NCBI GenBank assembly: GCA_027044845.1
Contig: JALUBM010000089.1
Span: forward strand, 1 to 6,779
From: Sulfurimonas sp.
GTDB lineage: Bacteria > Campylobacterota > Campylobacteria > Campylobacterales > Sulfurimonadaceae
Length of the DNA: 6,779 bases
Reading direction: 5' to 3'
The number at the start of each line of letters is the position of its first letter. The stretch's first letter is position 1. Shown here one piece after another: positions 1-6,279 of this stretch. Position numbers and translations under genes: made by a program. Below the pieces are notes generated by a model, which was not told where the DNA came from, ran no database searches, and worked only from the letters and a program-made list of their open reading frames with translations.

Positions 1-24
1 ATTTATAAAATAAAGAGTCCAAAT

Positions 25-2043
25 ATGTTAAAACCATTACTAATTGAAATCGGTGTTGAAGAGCTTCCGGCAGTGCCTCTCTTAAAAGAGATGAAAAATA
101 TTGAGAAAAAATATGCTGCTGTTTTAGAAAAACATTCACTTTTAAGTGATTTTGAATTTTATTATACGCCCCGTCGTTTGGTGATGTGGCACAGAGAATT
201 TAAAACTCGCCAAGATGATAGTGTAGAAGAGTTCTTTGGTGCACCTTTGGCAGTTGCTTACAAAGACGGCGAGCCTACCAAAGCAGCTGAAGGTTTTGCT
301 CGTAAATGCGGTGTTTCTTTAGAAGAACTTTCTACTGCGGACAAAGGCGGGAAAGAGGTACTTTATTATAAAAAAGATGTAGCAGGAAAACCTTCGGGCG
401 AATTACTCCCTGAGATCATACATACATGGCTGAAGTCTCTTGATTTTGGAAAATCTATGCGTTGGGGAAGTCTGCATGAAAGCTTCATTCGCCCTGTTAG
501 ATGGATAAATGTGCAGTTGGATAATACGCTTGTTCCTATGCATATGTATGGCATTGACTCTTCAAAAACGACCCGTGTGCATCGCATTGCAAACTTTAAC
601 CCTGTAGCGATTGAAGGGGCAAAGGAGTATTTTGAGACGCTTAAAAACGGCGGTGTGACGCTTTTTCAACAGACGAGAGAAGAAAAAATACTCTCTGACA
701 TCAAAAATATTGAAAAAGGTAACAGTGTAAATGTTGAGATAGATGAAGACCTTTTTGCCGAAGTTGTTGCCATAACAGAGAATCCTACAGCACTTTTAGG
801 CTCATTTGATGAAGAGTTCTTGCGTCTGCCTCCTGAAGTCATCATTACTTCTATGAAAGAGCATCAGCGTTATTTTCCTGTATTTAAAGATGGGAAGCTC
901 ATTAACAAATTTGTAGTGGTTTCAAATGCTTTCACAGATGATTTTTCTGAAGTAATTGCAGGAAACGAGAGAGTACTTCGTCCGCGTTTGGCAGATGCTC
1001 TTTTCTTTTATGATAATGACTTAAAAAACGGGTTGAGTACAAAAGGGCTGGAAAAAGTTGCCTTTTTTAAAGGACTCGGCAGTGTAGCTGATAAAATAAA
1101 ACGTGAAGAAAATATTGCCAATGTTTTATATGTAATGTATAAGCCGAATGCAAAGCAAGAAGATTTAAATAGAGCTATAGAGCTTGCAAAAGCCGATTTG
1201 ATGAGTGAAATGGTTTATGAGTTTACGGAACTTCAAGGGCTTATGGGGTACTACTACGCAAAAGAAGCAGATGAGAGTGATACGGTTGCCTTGGCGATAA
1301 AAGAGCAGTATCTGCCTGATGGTGAAGAGAGTGAACTGCCATCAACCCCTCTAAGTGCCATAGTAGCCATGAGTATCAAACTAGATACCTTGTTAGGACT
1401 TTTCAGTGTGAATGAAATTCCTACAGGTTCACGTGACCCGTTTGCACTACGTCGTGCGGTAAACGGAATCATTCGCATTGTCAATGAATATGGTTTTGAA
1501 TTTGACATCGTAGAGACATTGAAAGAACTCTCTCAAAATTATGATGCGATAGATTTACAAAAGCTTGAAAATTTTATAATAGAGCGTATTAAAAGATATT
1601 ATAAAGTAAATCCTTCTATTATAGAAGCTGTTTTGGCATCAGGAGAGAGAGAACTTTTAGCACTTGGACGTAAAATTGAAGCACTTAACAGTTTGGTAAA
1701 TTCAGAAGATTTTGATGAAGTCTCTTCTACATTTAAACGTGTGGCAAATATTACGAAAGACATCGATTTAAATACTGATTTATCTGTAGATGAAAGCCTG
1801 TTTGAAGATGAAGCTGAAAGAATATTGTATAAAAAGTATAAAGAAGTAACATCAAAGAGTTATGAGAGTTATGAAGAAGAACTTGATGCACTCCTTGGAC
1901 TCAAACCTGAACTTGATACATTTTTTGACACTGTTATGGTCAATGCAGAAGATGAAAAAGTCAAAAATAATCGTAAAGCACTTGTGGCATCCATATATAA
2001 AAGCATCCTTAAAATTGCCGATATCAAAGAAGTAAGTATATAA
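25..2043 (+). CDS. glyS: Glycyl-tRNA synthetase beta subunit
   Basis: This is the beta chain of the bacterial alpha2-beta2 glycyl-tRNA synthetase, which charges tRNA-Gly with glycine in the cytoplasm. The alpha chain carries the aminoacylation core and the beta chain binds and positions the tRNA. At 672 residues it matches the family (about 690 in E. coli). Family signatures run in order: IEIGVEELPA at residues 7-16, RPVRW at 156-160, KEHQRYFPVF at 278-287, GNERVLRPRLADA at 313-325, and GSRDPFALRR at 468-477. A helical DALR-type anticodon-binding region occupies roughly 570-672 and includes FFDTVMVN at 633-640. The ATG at 25 has an AAAGAG ribosome site at 12-17, seven bases upstream. The partner glyQ is not in the window; from memory, the two genes are also separate in Helicobacter pylori. 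The gene is intact, and its stop abuts the next start. Confidence 0.97.
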   Translation: MLKPLLIEIGVEELPAVPLLKEMKNIEKKYAAVLEKHSLLSDFEFYYTPRRLVMWHREFKTRQDDSVEEFFGAPLAVAYKDGEPTKAAEGFARKCGVSLEELSTADKGGKEVLYYKKDVAGKPSGELLPEIIHTWLKSLDFGKSMRWGSLHESFIRPVRWINVQLDNTLVPMHMYGIDSSKTTRVHRIANFNPVAIEGAKEYFETLKNGGVTLFQQTREEKILSDIKNIEKGNSVNVEIDEDLFAEVVAITENPTALLGSFDEEFLRLPPEVIITSMKEHQRYFPVFKDGKLINKFVVVSNAFTDDFSEVIAGNERVLRPRLADALFFYDNDLKNGLSTKGLEKVAFFKGLGSVADKIKREENIANVLYVMYKPNAKQEDLNRAIELAKADLMSEMVYEFTELQGLMGYYYAKEADESDTVALAIKEQYLPDGEESELPSTPLSAIVAMSIKLDTLLGLFSVNEIPTGSRDPFALRRAVNGIIRIVNEYGFEFDIVETLKELSQNYDAIDLQKLENFIIERIKRYYKVNPSIIEAVLASGERELLALGRKIEALNSLVNSEDFDEVSSTFKRVANITKDIDLNTDLSVDESLFEDEAERILYKKYKEVTSKSYESYEEELDALLGLKPELDTFFDTVMVNAEDEKVKNNRKALVASIYKSILKIADIKEVSI

Positions 2044-3162
2044 ATGTATGATGTTGCCATTATTGGAGCCGGCATTAACGGCTGCAGCGTGGCATATGAA
2101 TTTATAAAAGAGGGCAAAAGCGTTATTCTTTTTGACCAAGAGGGCATTGCAGGAGGCGGAAGCGGTGCTGCAGGTGCTTTTATATCTCCAAAATTTTCAA
2201 AAGCAGGCGAGCTTAAAGAAATGCTTCACTCTGCATTTGTATATTCGTATGATTTTTATGATAAAAATTTCTCTCATGCATTTACAAAAGCTCCACTGAC
2301 GCATATTGCCAAAGATGAAGCGGACGATGAAGCTTTGCATGTATATAAACAAAAGACACAACTTTCACTGCAAAAAATTCCGACTGATTTATATTCACAA
2401 CTTACTCCAGATGCAAAAAAAAGAGAATATATTTGCATAGATGGGGGCGTAGTCGACGCACAAAGAGTATGCAATGATATGTCCTACGGGGCAAAATTTG
2501 TAAAAGAAAAGGTGGATACACTTGTCTTTAATGATAATTTTTGGGTAATCAATGAAACCTACAGTGCAAAAAATGTTGTTTTAGCAACGGGGGCTTATGA
2601 TATGCTCGTAAAAGAGCCTTATATCAAACTTCGCGGTGTTTGGGGACATCGTATAAAAGTGAAAACTACAACACAAAACCCTTGTTCTGTGCATCAATAT
2701 GTTTCTATTTCACCTTCAAATGAAGGGAAGCTTGCCATTGGTGCTACACATAATGTGCATTATCATCCCGAAAAAAATTTGAAAAAGTATGATATAGAGC
2801 AGGGTAGAGCAGAGTTATTAGAAAAAGCTGCAAAAACAATGCAGCTTGATAATGTGGAAGTTATCAAAGATTATATGGGATTGCGTTCGGGTTCATTTGA
2901 TTATATGCCGATGGTTGGGTCTTTGGTATTCTCTAATGAGACACTGTTCACATGTAAGGCTTTTTTATATGTAAAGAAGCCTGATTATTCAAAGTATGTT
3001 TATTATCCAAATCTTTACATGATAAACGGAAGCGGGGGATACGGTTTTGTACTTGCCCCGTATTTGGCAAAGATATTGACAGAGAATATTTTACACGGTA
3101 AAAAGATCAGTGAAAGAATCAGCCCAGCAAGATTTTTTGCTCGTTGGGCGAAAAGAAGGTAA
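2044..3162 (+). CDS. FAD-dependent oxidoreductase, standalone MnmC C-terminal-like (DAO family)
   Basis: This 372-residue flavoenzyme belongs to the D-amino-acid-oxidase (DAO) superfamily. An N-terminal Rossmann motif GAGING lies at residues 8-13, an acidic residue (D31) ends the second strand, and a second nucleotide-site ATG lies at 181-183. Several segments recall the C-terminal half of MnmC, which oxidises cmnm5U to nm5U at the tRNA wobble base. These are GGGSGAAGAFISPKF at 37-51, RGVWGHR at 197-203, GLRSGSFDYMPMVG at 279-292, GSGGYGF at 329-335 and SPARFFARW at 360-368. The methyltransferase half of bifunctional MnmC is absent. The start ATG directly follows the glyS stop (TAAATG), with a weak purine-rich ribosome site at 2026-2036 inside glyS, so the two are probably co-transcribed and coupled. 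FAD-dependent oxidoreductase is secure. The MnmC2 assignment is inferred from remembered motifs; an amino-acid or sarcosine-type oxidase remains possible. Confidence 0.85.
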   Translation: MYDVAIIGAGINGCSVAYEFIKEGKSVILFDQEGIAGGGSGAAGAFISPKFSKAGELKEMLHSAFVYSYDFYDKNFSHAFTKAPLTHIAKDEADDEALHVYKQKTQLSLQKIPTDLYSQLTPDAKKREYICIDGGVVDAQRVCNDMSYGAKFVKEKVDTLVFNDNFWVINETYSAKNVVLATGAYDMLVKEPYIKLRGVWGHRIKVKTTTQNPCSVHQYVSISPSNEGKLAIGATHNVHYHPEKNLKKYDIEQGRAELLEKAAKTMQLDNVEVIKDYMGLRSGSFDYMPMVGSLVFSNETLFTCKAFLYVKKPDYSKYVYYPNLYMINGSGGYGFVLAPYLAKILTENILHGKKISERISPARFFARWAKRR

Positions 3163-3183
3163 AGTGTTAAATTTTTACTCTTT
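3152..3183. terminator. Weak imperfect inverted repeat at convergent stops
   Basis: AAAGA (3152-3156) plus GTAAA (3159-3163) can pair with TTTAC (3174-3178) plus TCTTT (3179-3183), leaving a 2-base bulge and a 10-base loop. It sits exactly where the oxidoreductase and the minus-strand gene converge with only 4 bases between stops. The stem is AU-rich and has no good T-tract beyond it, so a terminator role is only a possibility. Confidence 0.2.
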
Positions 3184-3901
3184 GTGGCGGCATTATTCTA
3201 AAAATTTCTTTAATGGCATTTGCACGGATTTCTCTTGCTTTCCCACCTGCAAAAGGTGAAAGATAGTAGGCTCTCTCGATGCATTCATCAGGATCATAAT
3301 TGTTATCATACATAAAAATTACATTTTTATCAAGCTTATTGACATGTTTAGATAAAGCTCTTGCGTAGGCAATGATAGCTTTATGATGTCTGTCATATTT
3401 ATTACCCATACCAAAAAATACGAACTTGCCACTGAGTCTAATGTTAGGAATATCCATGTAGTTCAAATGTTTGTCATAACGTGTAAGTTGGGAAGAAGTG
3501 ATTTTGTCTAAATCGGCATCAAACTCTTCGAGAATTGGTGTTGGTTCAATATTGTCTCTGTTGTAATTAAATAAATATCTGATTTGAATAAGTTTTCCCT
3601 TGTAATGTTCTTTAAAGCCTGCATTTAAAATATAGTCTTTTGGACTTTCATTCAAAGCGACAAACTCATCATACTTGTCAAAGCCATCTTCTCGTAAAAA
3701 TCGACTCATTTTATAGCCTACGGGGCTGACTTCTGGGTTATATAAAAAAACAGTTCCGATTACATGCTTACGCTTTTTTTTGAGCATATTTTCTAAATCA
3801 TCAACGGTGATTTTTTCATCTTCGCTCTCGTTTATATACATGTACTGCTCTACTAAGTAGTCCATATCAAAGTTTGTTGAAAATTTTCCAAATACTTGCA
3901 T
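3167..3901 (-). CDS. Hypothetical protein, 244 residues, no family recognised
   Basis: I do not recognise this protein. It has no signal peptide or membrane segment and looks cytoplasmic, with many Lys, Asp, Tyr and Asn residues. A basic patch KKKRK at residues 41-45 leads into a strand-like stretch with NPEVSP at 55-60. A second hydrophobic strand, KFVFFGMGNKYDRHH, lies at 159-173, followed by another (NVIFMYDNNYD, 193-203) and ERAYYLSPF at 209-217. The alternating strands and helices suggest an alpha/beta fold. The NP...GMGN spacing recalls DUF1643 proteins very faintly, and I would not rely on that. The ATG at 3901 is preceded by AGGA at 3908-3911 with six bases of spacing, so the start is good. 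The gene is divergent from the hydrolase, shares a compact promoter region with it, and converges on the oxidoreductase. Confidence 0.85.
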   Translation of the reverse strand: MQVFGKFSTNFDMDYLVEQYMYINESEDEKITVDDLENMLKKKRKHVIGTVFLYNPEVSPVGYKMSRFLREDGFDKYDEFVALNESPKDYILNAGFKEHYKGKLIQIRYLFNYNRDNIEPTPILEEFDADLDKITSSQLTRYDKHLNYMDIPNIRLSGKFVFFGMGNKYDRHHKAIIAYARALSKHVNKLDKNVIFMYDNNYDPDECIERAYYLSPFAGGKAREIRANAIKEIFRIMPPQRVKI

Positions 3902-3904
3902 TCT

Positions 3905-3921
3905 TTATCCTGATTATCCTG
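3905..3921. repeat. Tandem TTATCCTG direct repeat over the ribosome site
   Basis: TTATCCTG occurs at 3905-3912 and again at 3914-3921, one 9-base period apart. On the minus strand this duplicates CAGGATAA, so two Shine-Dalgarno-like AGGA cores precede the hypothetical gene. The proximal one is at good spacing. The distal one lies 15 bases from the ATG and is probably too far to act. Confidence 0.6.
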
Positions 3922-3935
3922 TGATTATTATCAGA

Positions 3936-3941
3936 ATTATA
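3936..3941 (-). promoter_or_regulatory. Predicted -10 box of the minus-strand hypothetical gene
   Basis: Read on the minus strand this is a perfect TATAAT. Transcription would begin near 3928-3930, giving a leader of about 28 bases that contains the AGGA ribosome site. No recognisable -35 hexamer lies at the expected spacing, which is common for sigma-70 promoters in Campylobacterota. Confidence 0.55.
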
Positions 3942-3943
3942 CT
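3938..3943 (+). promoter_or_regulatory. Predicted -10 box of the hydrolase-elyC operon
   Basis: The hexamer is TATACT. It overlaps the minus-strand TATAAT by four bases, so both promoters compete for one polymerase footprint. The predicted transcription start, near 3949-3951, leaves only about 5-7 bases before the ATG at 3956. There is no clear -35 box. Confidence 0.5.
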
Positions 3944-3955
3944 ACAATAATCACT

Positions 3956-4723
3956 ATGATTTATATAGCTTTTTTAATTCTTACTTTTTTAATTCTAATT
4001 TTTGCTTTTTATCAGTGGCAGTATTTTATGATTTTCAGACCTACATATGTAAAAGAGAGACATTTATGCCAAAATTGTTCAATGCTTGGGGTAAAAACTG
4101 ATGACGGTATAGACCTAGAAGGCGTAATCTATGAGCCTGTAAACCCAAAAAGCACTTTACTTCTGTTTGTCGGTCGAAACCATGACGCCGTTGCACTTAT
4201 AAATAGGTTAGCTGGGTTCTATCCAAAATCTCGAATCATTACATTTAACTATCGCGGTTACGGTAAAAGCGGTGGCGAGGCAAATGAGAAAAATATTTTG
4301 CAAGATGGTTTAACTATTGCCAGACTGGTGCAAAAAAATTATGGTGATTTTTATCTTCTAGGCTACTCTTTAGGTTCGAGTGTTGCAACATATGTCGCTT
4401 CAAAACAGAAAGTGAAAGCACTTTTTTTAATAGGTGCATTTGATTCTATCGGACAGCTCTTGCGACAGAAATATGCCAAAATCTCTTATTTGGCAAATTT
4501 TTTACGGTATAAATTTAGAACAATGCACTATATAGAAAATATAGATGCTGACACTTACATGTTTATAAGCCGAGATGATGAACTTATTCCACTGCAAAAT
4601 GCTAGAAATTTAAAAAAATATAGTAAAAATTTAGTGTATTGTGAAGAATTTAACGGGCTTTCCCATAGAGAACTTTTTTGGGATTTGCGAGTCATAAATA
4701 AAATTAATGAGGTTATAACATGA
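3956..4723 (+). CDS. Membrane-anchored alpha/beta hydrolase (Bem46/ABHD17-like)
   Basis: This is a predicted serine hydrolase of 255 residues. Residues 2-19 form a hydrophobic helix that should anchor it in the inner membrane. The catalytic triad is readable: nucleophile S138 in GYSLG (136-140), acid D208 in DDELIP (207-212), and H237 in GLSHRE (234-239). The motif YRGYGKSGG at 99-107 is typical of the Bem46/YfhR-like branch. The usual HG of the oxyanion loop is replaced by FVGRNHDAV at 71-79. The substrate is unknown; a lipid, acyl-protein or other ester is plausible. The ATG at 3956 is the only start between the upstream in-frame stop at 3911-3913 and the anchor helix. It has no Shine-Dalgarno sequence and lies just after the predicted promoter, so the mRNA may be leaderless. 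Its last codons overlap the start of elyC. Confidence 0.9.
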   Translation: MIYIAFLILTFLILIFAFYQWQYFMIFRPTYVKERHLCQNCSMLGVKTDDGIDLEGVIYEPVNPKSTLLLFVGRNHDAVALINRLAGFYPKSRIITFNYRGYGKSGGEANEKNILQDGLTIARLVQKNYGDFYLLGYSLGSSVATYVASKQKVKALFLIGAFDSIGQLLRQKYAKISYLANFLRYKFRTMHYIENIDADTYMFISRDDELIPLQNARNLKKYSKNLVYCEEFNGLSHRELFWDLRVINKINEVIT

Positions 4724-5466
4724 ATTTAGGCTTTTTACTGAAAAAATTCGTTACGTTCTTTGTAGAACCATTGGGTCTTGTACTTACGTTATTAGCAATT
4801 GGACTTTATTTCTTGTATGTAAAAAAATACCATCTTTCTAAACCTATATTATCTGGTGCTTTTTCCTTGTTACTGCTTTTTTCTTATCCGCCTTTTGCAA
4901 ACTTTTTGGTGCAAAATTTAGAGAATCAATACCAAAAATTTGATTATAAAACAAATGTGAAGTATATACATGTACTCGGTAGTGGTCATACTACTGACCC
5001 ATCTCAGCCCATATCTTCACAAATTAGTAGTACGGGAACAAAAAGGGTACTAGAAGGTGTTATTATTCATAAAAATATGCCACATTCTAAAATAATTTTT
5101 ACAGGATGTGAAGGTAATACAAACACAACTAATGCCGTTATGAATGCAAAGCTGGCACATGCACTTGGTGTAGATTATAAAGATATGATAATAAATGGTA
5201 AACCTGTTGATACAAAAGAAGAAACACTTTTTACAAAAAGTCTTGTAGGTGATGCACCTTTTGTACTGGTTACTTCTGCAACCCACATGCCACGGGCAGT
5301 GATGCTCTTTCGCTCATTAGGTATGCACCCCATACCTGCACCAACAAATTATTATAAAAGTGAATTTAGAGGGTATTTACGTACGCCTAATTCATTTTCT
5401 TTTTATATTTCTACTGTTGCTGTTCATGAATACTTAGGTATACTTTGGGAAAAACTTAAATCATAA
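4720..5466 (+). CDS. elyC: ElyC-family envelope biogenesis protein (DUF218/YdcF-SanA superfamily)
   Basis: This 248-residue protein aligns by eye with E. coli ElyC over its whole length. It has two N-terminal membrane helices (about 12-33 and 43-63) and then a soluble DUF218 domain. Shared segments are VLGSGH at 85-90, KIIFTG at 124-129, DTKEET at 164-169, GDAPFVLVTSATHMPRA at 177-193, PIPAP at 204-208, and VHEYLGILW at 235-243. ElyC in E. coli supports peptidoglycan and envelope assembly, especially in the cold, probably through undecaprenyl-phosphate metabolism; its exact chemistry is unsettled. The start ATG overlaps the hydrolase stop (ATGA, 4720-4723), with GAGG at 4709-4712 as ribosome site, so translation is coupled to the hydrolase. 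FTGC at 127-130 has Cys where I recall Gly. The gene is complete. Confidence 0.92.
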   Translation: MNLGFLLKKFVTFFVEPLGLVLTLLAIGLYFLYVKKYHLSKPILSGAFSLLLLFSYPPFANFLVQNLENQYQKFDYKTNVKYIHVLGSGHTTDPSQPISSQISSTGTKRVLEGVIIHKNMPHSKIIFTGCEGNTNTTNAVMNAKLAHALGVDYKDMIINGKPVDTKEETLFTKSLVGDAPFVLVTSATHMPRAVMLFRSLGMHPIPAPTNYYKSEFRGYLRTPNSFSFYISTVAVHEYLGILWEKLKS

Positions 5467-5484
5467 GAGTTATAAAAGTTTTTT
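5450..5484. terminator. Possible bidirectional AU-rich terminator
   Basis: AAAAACTT (5450-5457) and AAGTTTTT (5476-5483) are exact reverse complements, and an inner ATAA/TTAT pair (5463-5466, 5470-5473) closes on GAG. A six-T run (5479-5484) serves the plus strand and the A-run at 5450-5454 serves the minus strand. It spans the convergent 3' ends of elyC and the ferritin-like gene, which are three bases apart. The stem is AU-rich, so efficiency is uncertain. Confidence 0.4.
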
Positions 5485-6279
5485 CATAAGTTCTATATGA
5501 TAGCTTTCCTGATAATTGATAAAATCAAAAAACTTTGAGAGATCTTCATCTTTTATGGCATCACTTAACTCTTTGCACATAACTTTTGCAGCCTCTTCTT
5601 CGGCTATACCATCCTTTACAAACTGATTTAAATTTTTGATGACATAGGTCATAGTATGTAGTTCTCTTGGTAGTGCCAAAATACCAAGTTTTGCCATCAT
5701 ATTGCCAAATGATTTTAAATGAAAATGTGATTCATCGACTAAGTCTTGAAAAACGTTAAAATGTTGCACATCCTTTGTTCTCGCCTGCATGTAGGCATAA
5801 ACCAATATTAGTTCATACTCTTTGTACGATTCTTCAAATAAAAAGAGTGTCAGTGCATCAATCTGGTCTTGTGAAAGATTTTTATCTTTCCATTTTCTTT
5901 GCATATTAAAAGCCGTAATTTCCTGACTATTTATAGTGTTTTTTAAAATTTGTGAGAGGTATTCTAATAAATAAGCATCATCTGTTTTAAGACGTTCTCC
6001 TAAAATATTTTGCGGATACAGATTTTGTACTTCTTTGACTTTTTGTTGAAGTGCTTTAATAACTTCAAAGGTATTATTACGTTTGAGTAAAACCATATTT
6101 CTGTCATAATTATAATTTTCACCTTGTGTCAATGCTTCTTCGCCAAGCCATTTCATATGTCGAAATGCTATTTGGGAAAAATCATACAAGCGTGACTTGA
6201 TTGCTTCATCGTTTATAGCGAATGAGGCAAAAAGTATGCTGAGCCAAAGCTCGTGTTTTTTTTGATAGGTTTTATTCAT
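5470..6279 (-). CDS. All-helical protein, possible ferritin-like diiron fold
   Basis: No named family is certain. The protein is 269 residues, has no signal peptide or membrane helix, and looks almost wholly alpha-helical. Acidic residues and histidines fall in helices in a ferritin-like way: E25 and H41 in the first long helix, E149/E150 at 149-150, E183 and H187 in DESHFHLKSF at 182-191, and an ExxH motif, E258-H261, near the C-terminus. These are consistent with a diiron four-helix bundle, but the residue assignment is my inference. The start at 6279 is chosen because AAAGGA (6288-6293) lies eight bases upstream and the ATG overlaps the stop of the scaffold gene by 8 bases. A longer frame to 6312 would begin with GTG and lacks a good ribosome site. 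Co-transcription with the Fe-S scaffold homologue supports an iron-related role. Confidence 0.85.
   Translation of the reverse strand: MNKTYQKKHELWLSILFASFAINDEAIKSRLYDFSQIAFRHMKWLGEEALTQGENYNYDRNMVLLKRNNTFEVIKALQQKVKEVQNLYPQNILGERLKTDDAYLLEYLSQILKNTINSQEITAFNMQRKWKDKNLSQDQIDALTLFLFEESYKEYELILVYAYMQARTKDVQHFNVFQDLVDESHFHLKSFGNMMAKLGILALPRELHTMTYVIKNLNQFVKDGIAEEEAAKVMCKELSDAIKDEDLSKFFDFINYQESYHIELMKKLL

Larger units (their letters stand above)
3921..3954. promoter_or_regulatory. Inverted repeat bracketing both -10 boxes (candidate operator)
   Basis: GTGATTATT at 3921-3929 and its exact reverse complement AATAATCAC at 3946-3954 are separated by 16 bases. The overlapping -10 boxes lie in the spacer. 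Each arm covers the predicted transcription start of one of the divergent genes. This arrangement fits a dimeric repressor that shuts both directions. The regulator is unknown. ATTATCA at 3927-3933 matches one half of a Fur box, but the other half does not fit. Confidence 0.45.

Noticed and set aside
4..9. TATAAA as a glyS promoter
   Set aside because: A transcription start about 7 bases downstream would cut into the AAAGAG ribosome site at 12-17; the real promoter is more likely outside the window.
366..587. Minus-strand open frame inside glyS
   Set aside because: It lies wholly opposite conserved glyS codons and has no family features; a shadow frame. The same applies to 1254-1508.
1852..2147. 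Two overlapping minus-strand frames across the glyS/oxidoreductase junction
   Set aside because: They overlap each other and two well-supported genes, and show low-complexity Ser/Phe/Ile-rich sequence typical of antisense translation.
2274..2474. Minus-strand frame inside the oxidoreductase
   Set aside because: Cys/Ser-rich antisense translation without a convincing ribosome site or domain.
3919..3933. Fur box upstream of the divergent pair
   Set aside because: Only the ATTATCA half matches; the other half (CTGTGAT) does not fit TGATAAT, so I do not assign Fur.
5050..5286. Minus-strand Cys-rich frame inside elyC
   Set aside because: The many Cys residues might suggest a metal-binding peptide, but it is fully antisense to the conserved ElyC core and the pattern comes from reversed codons.
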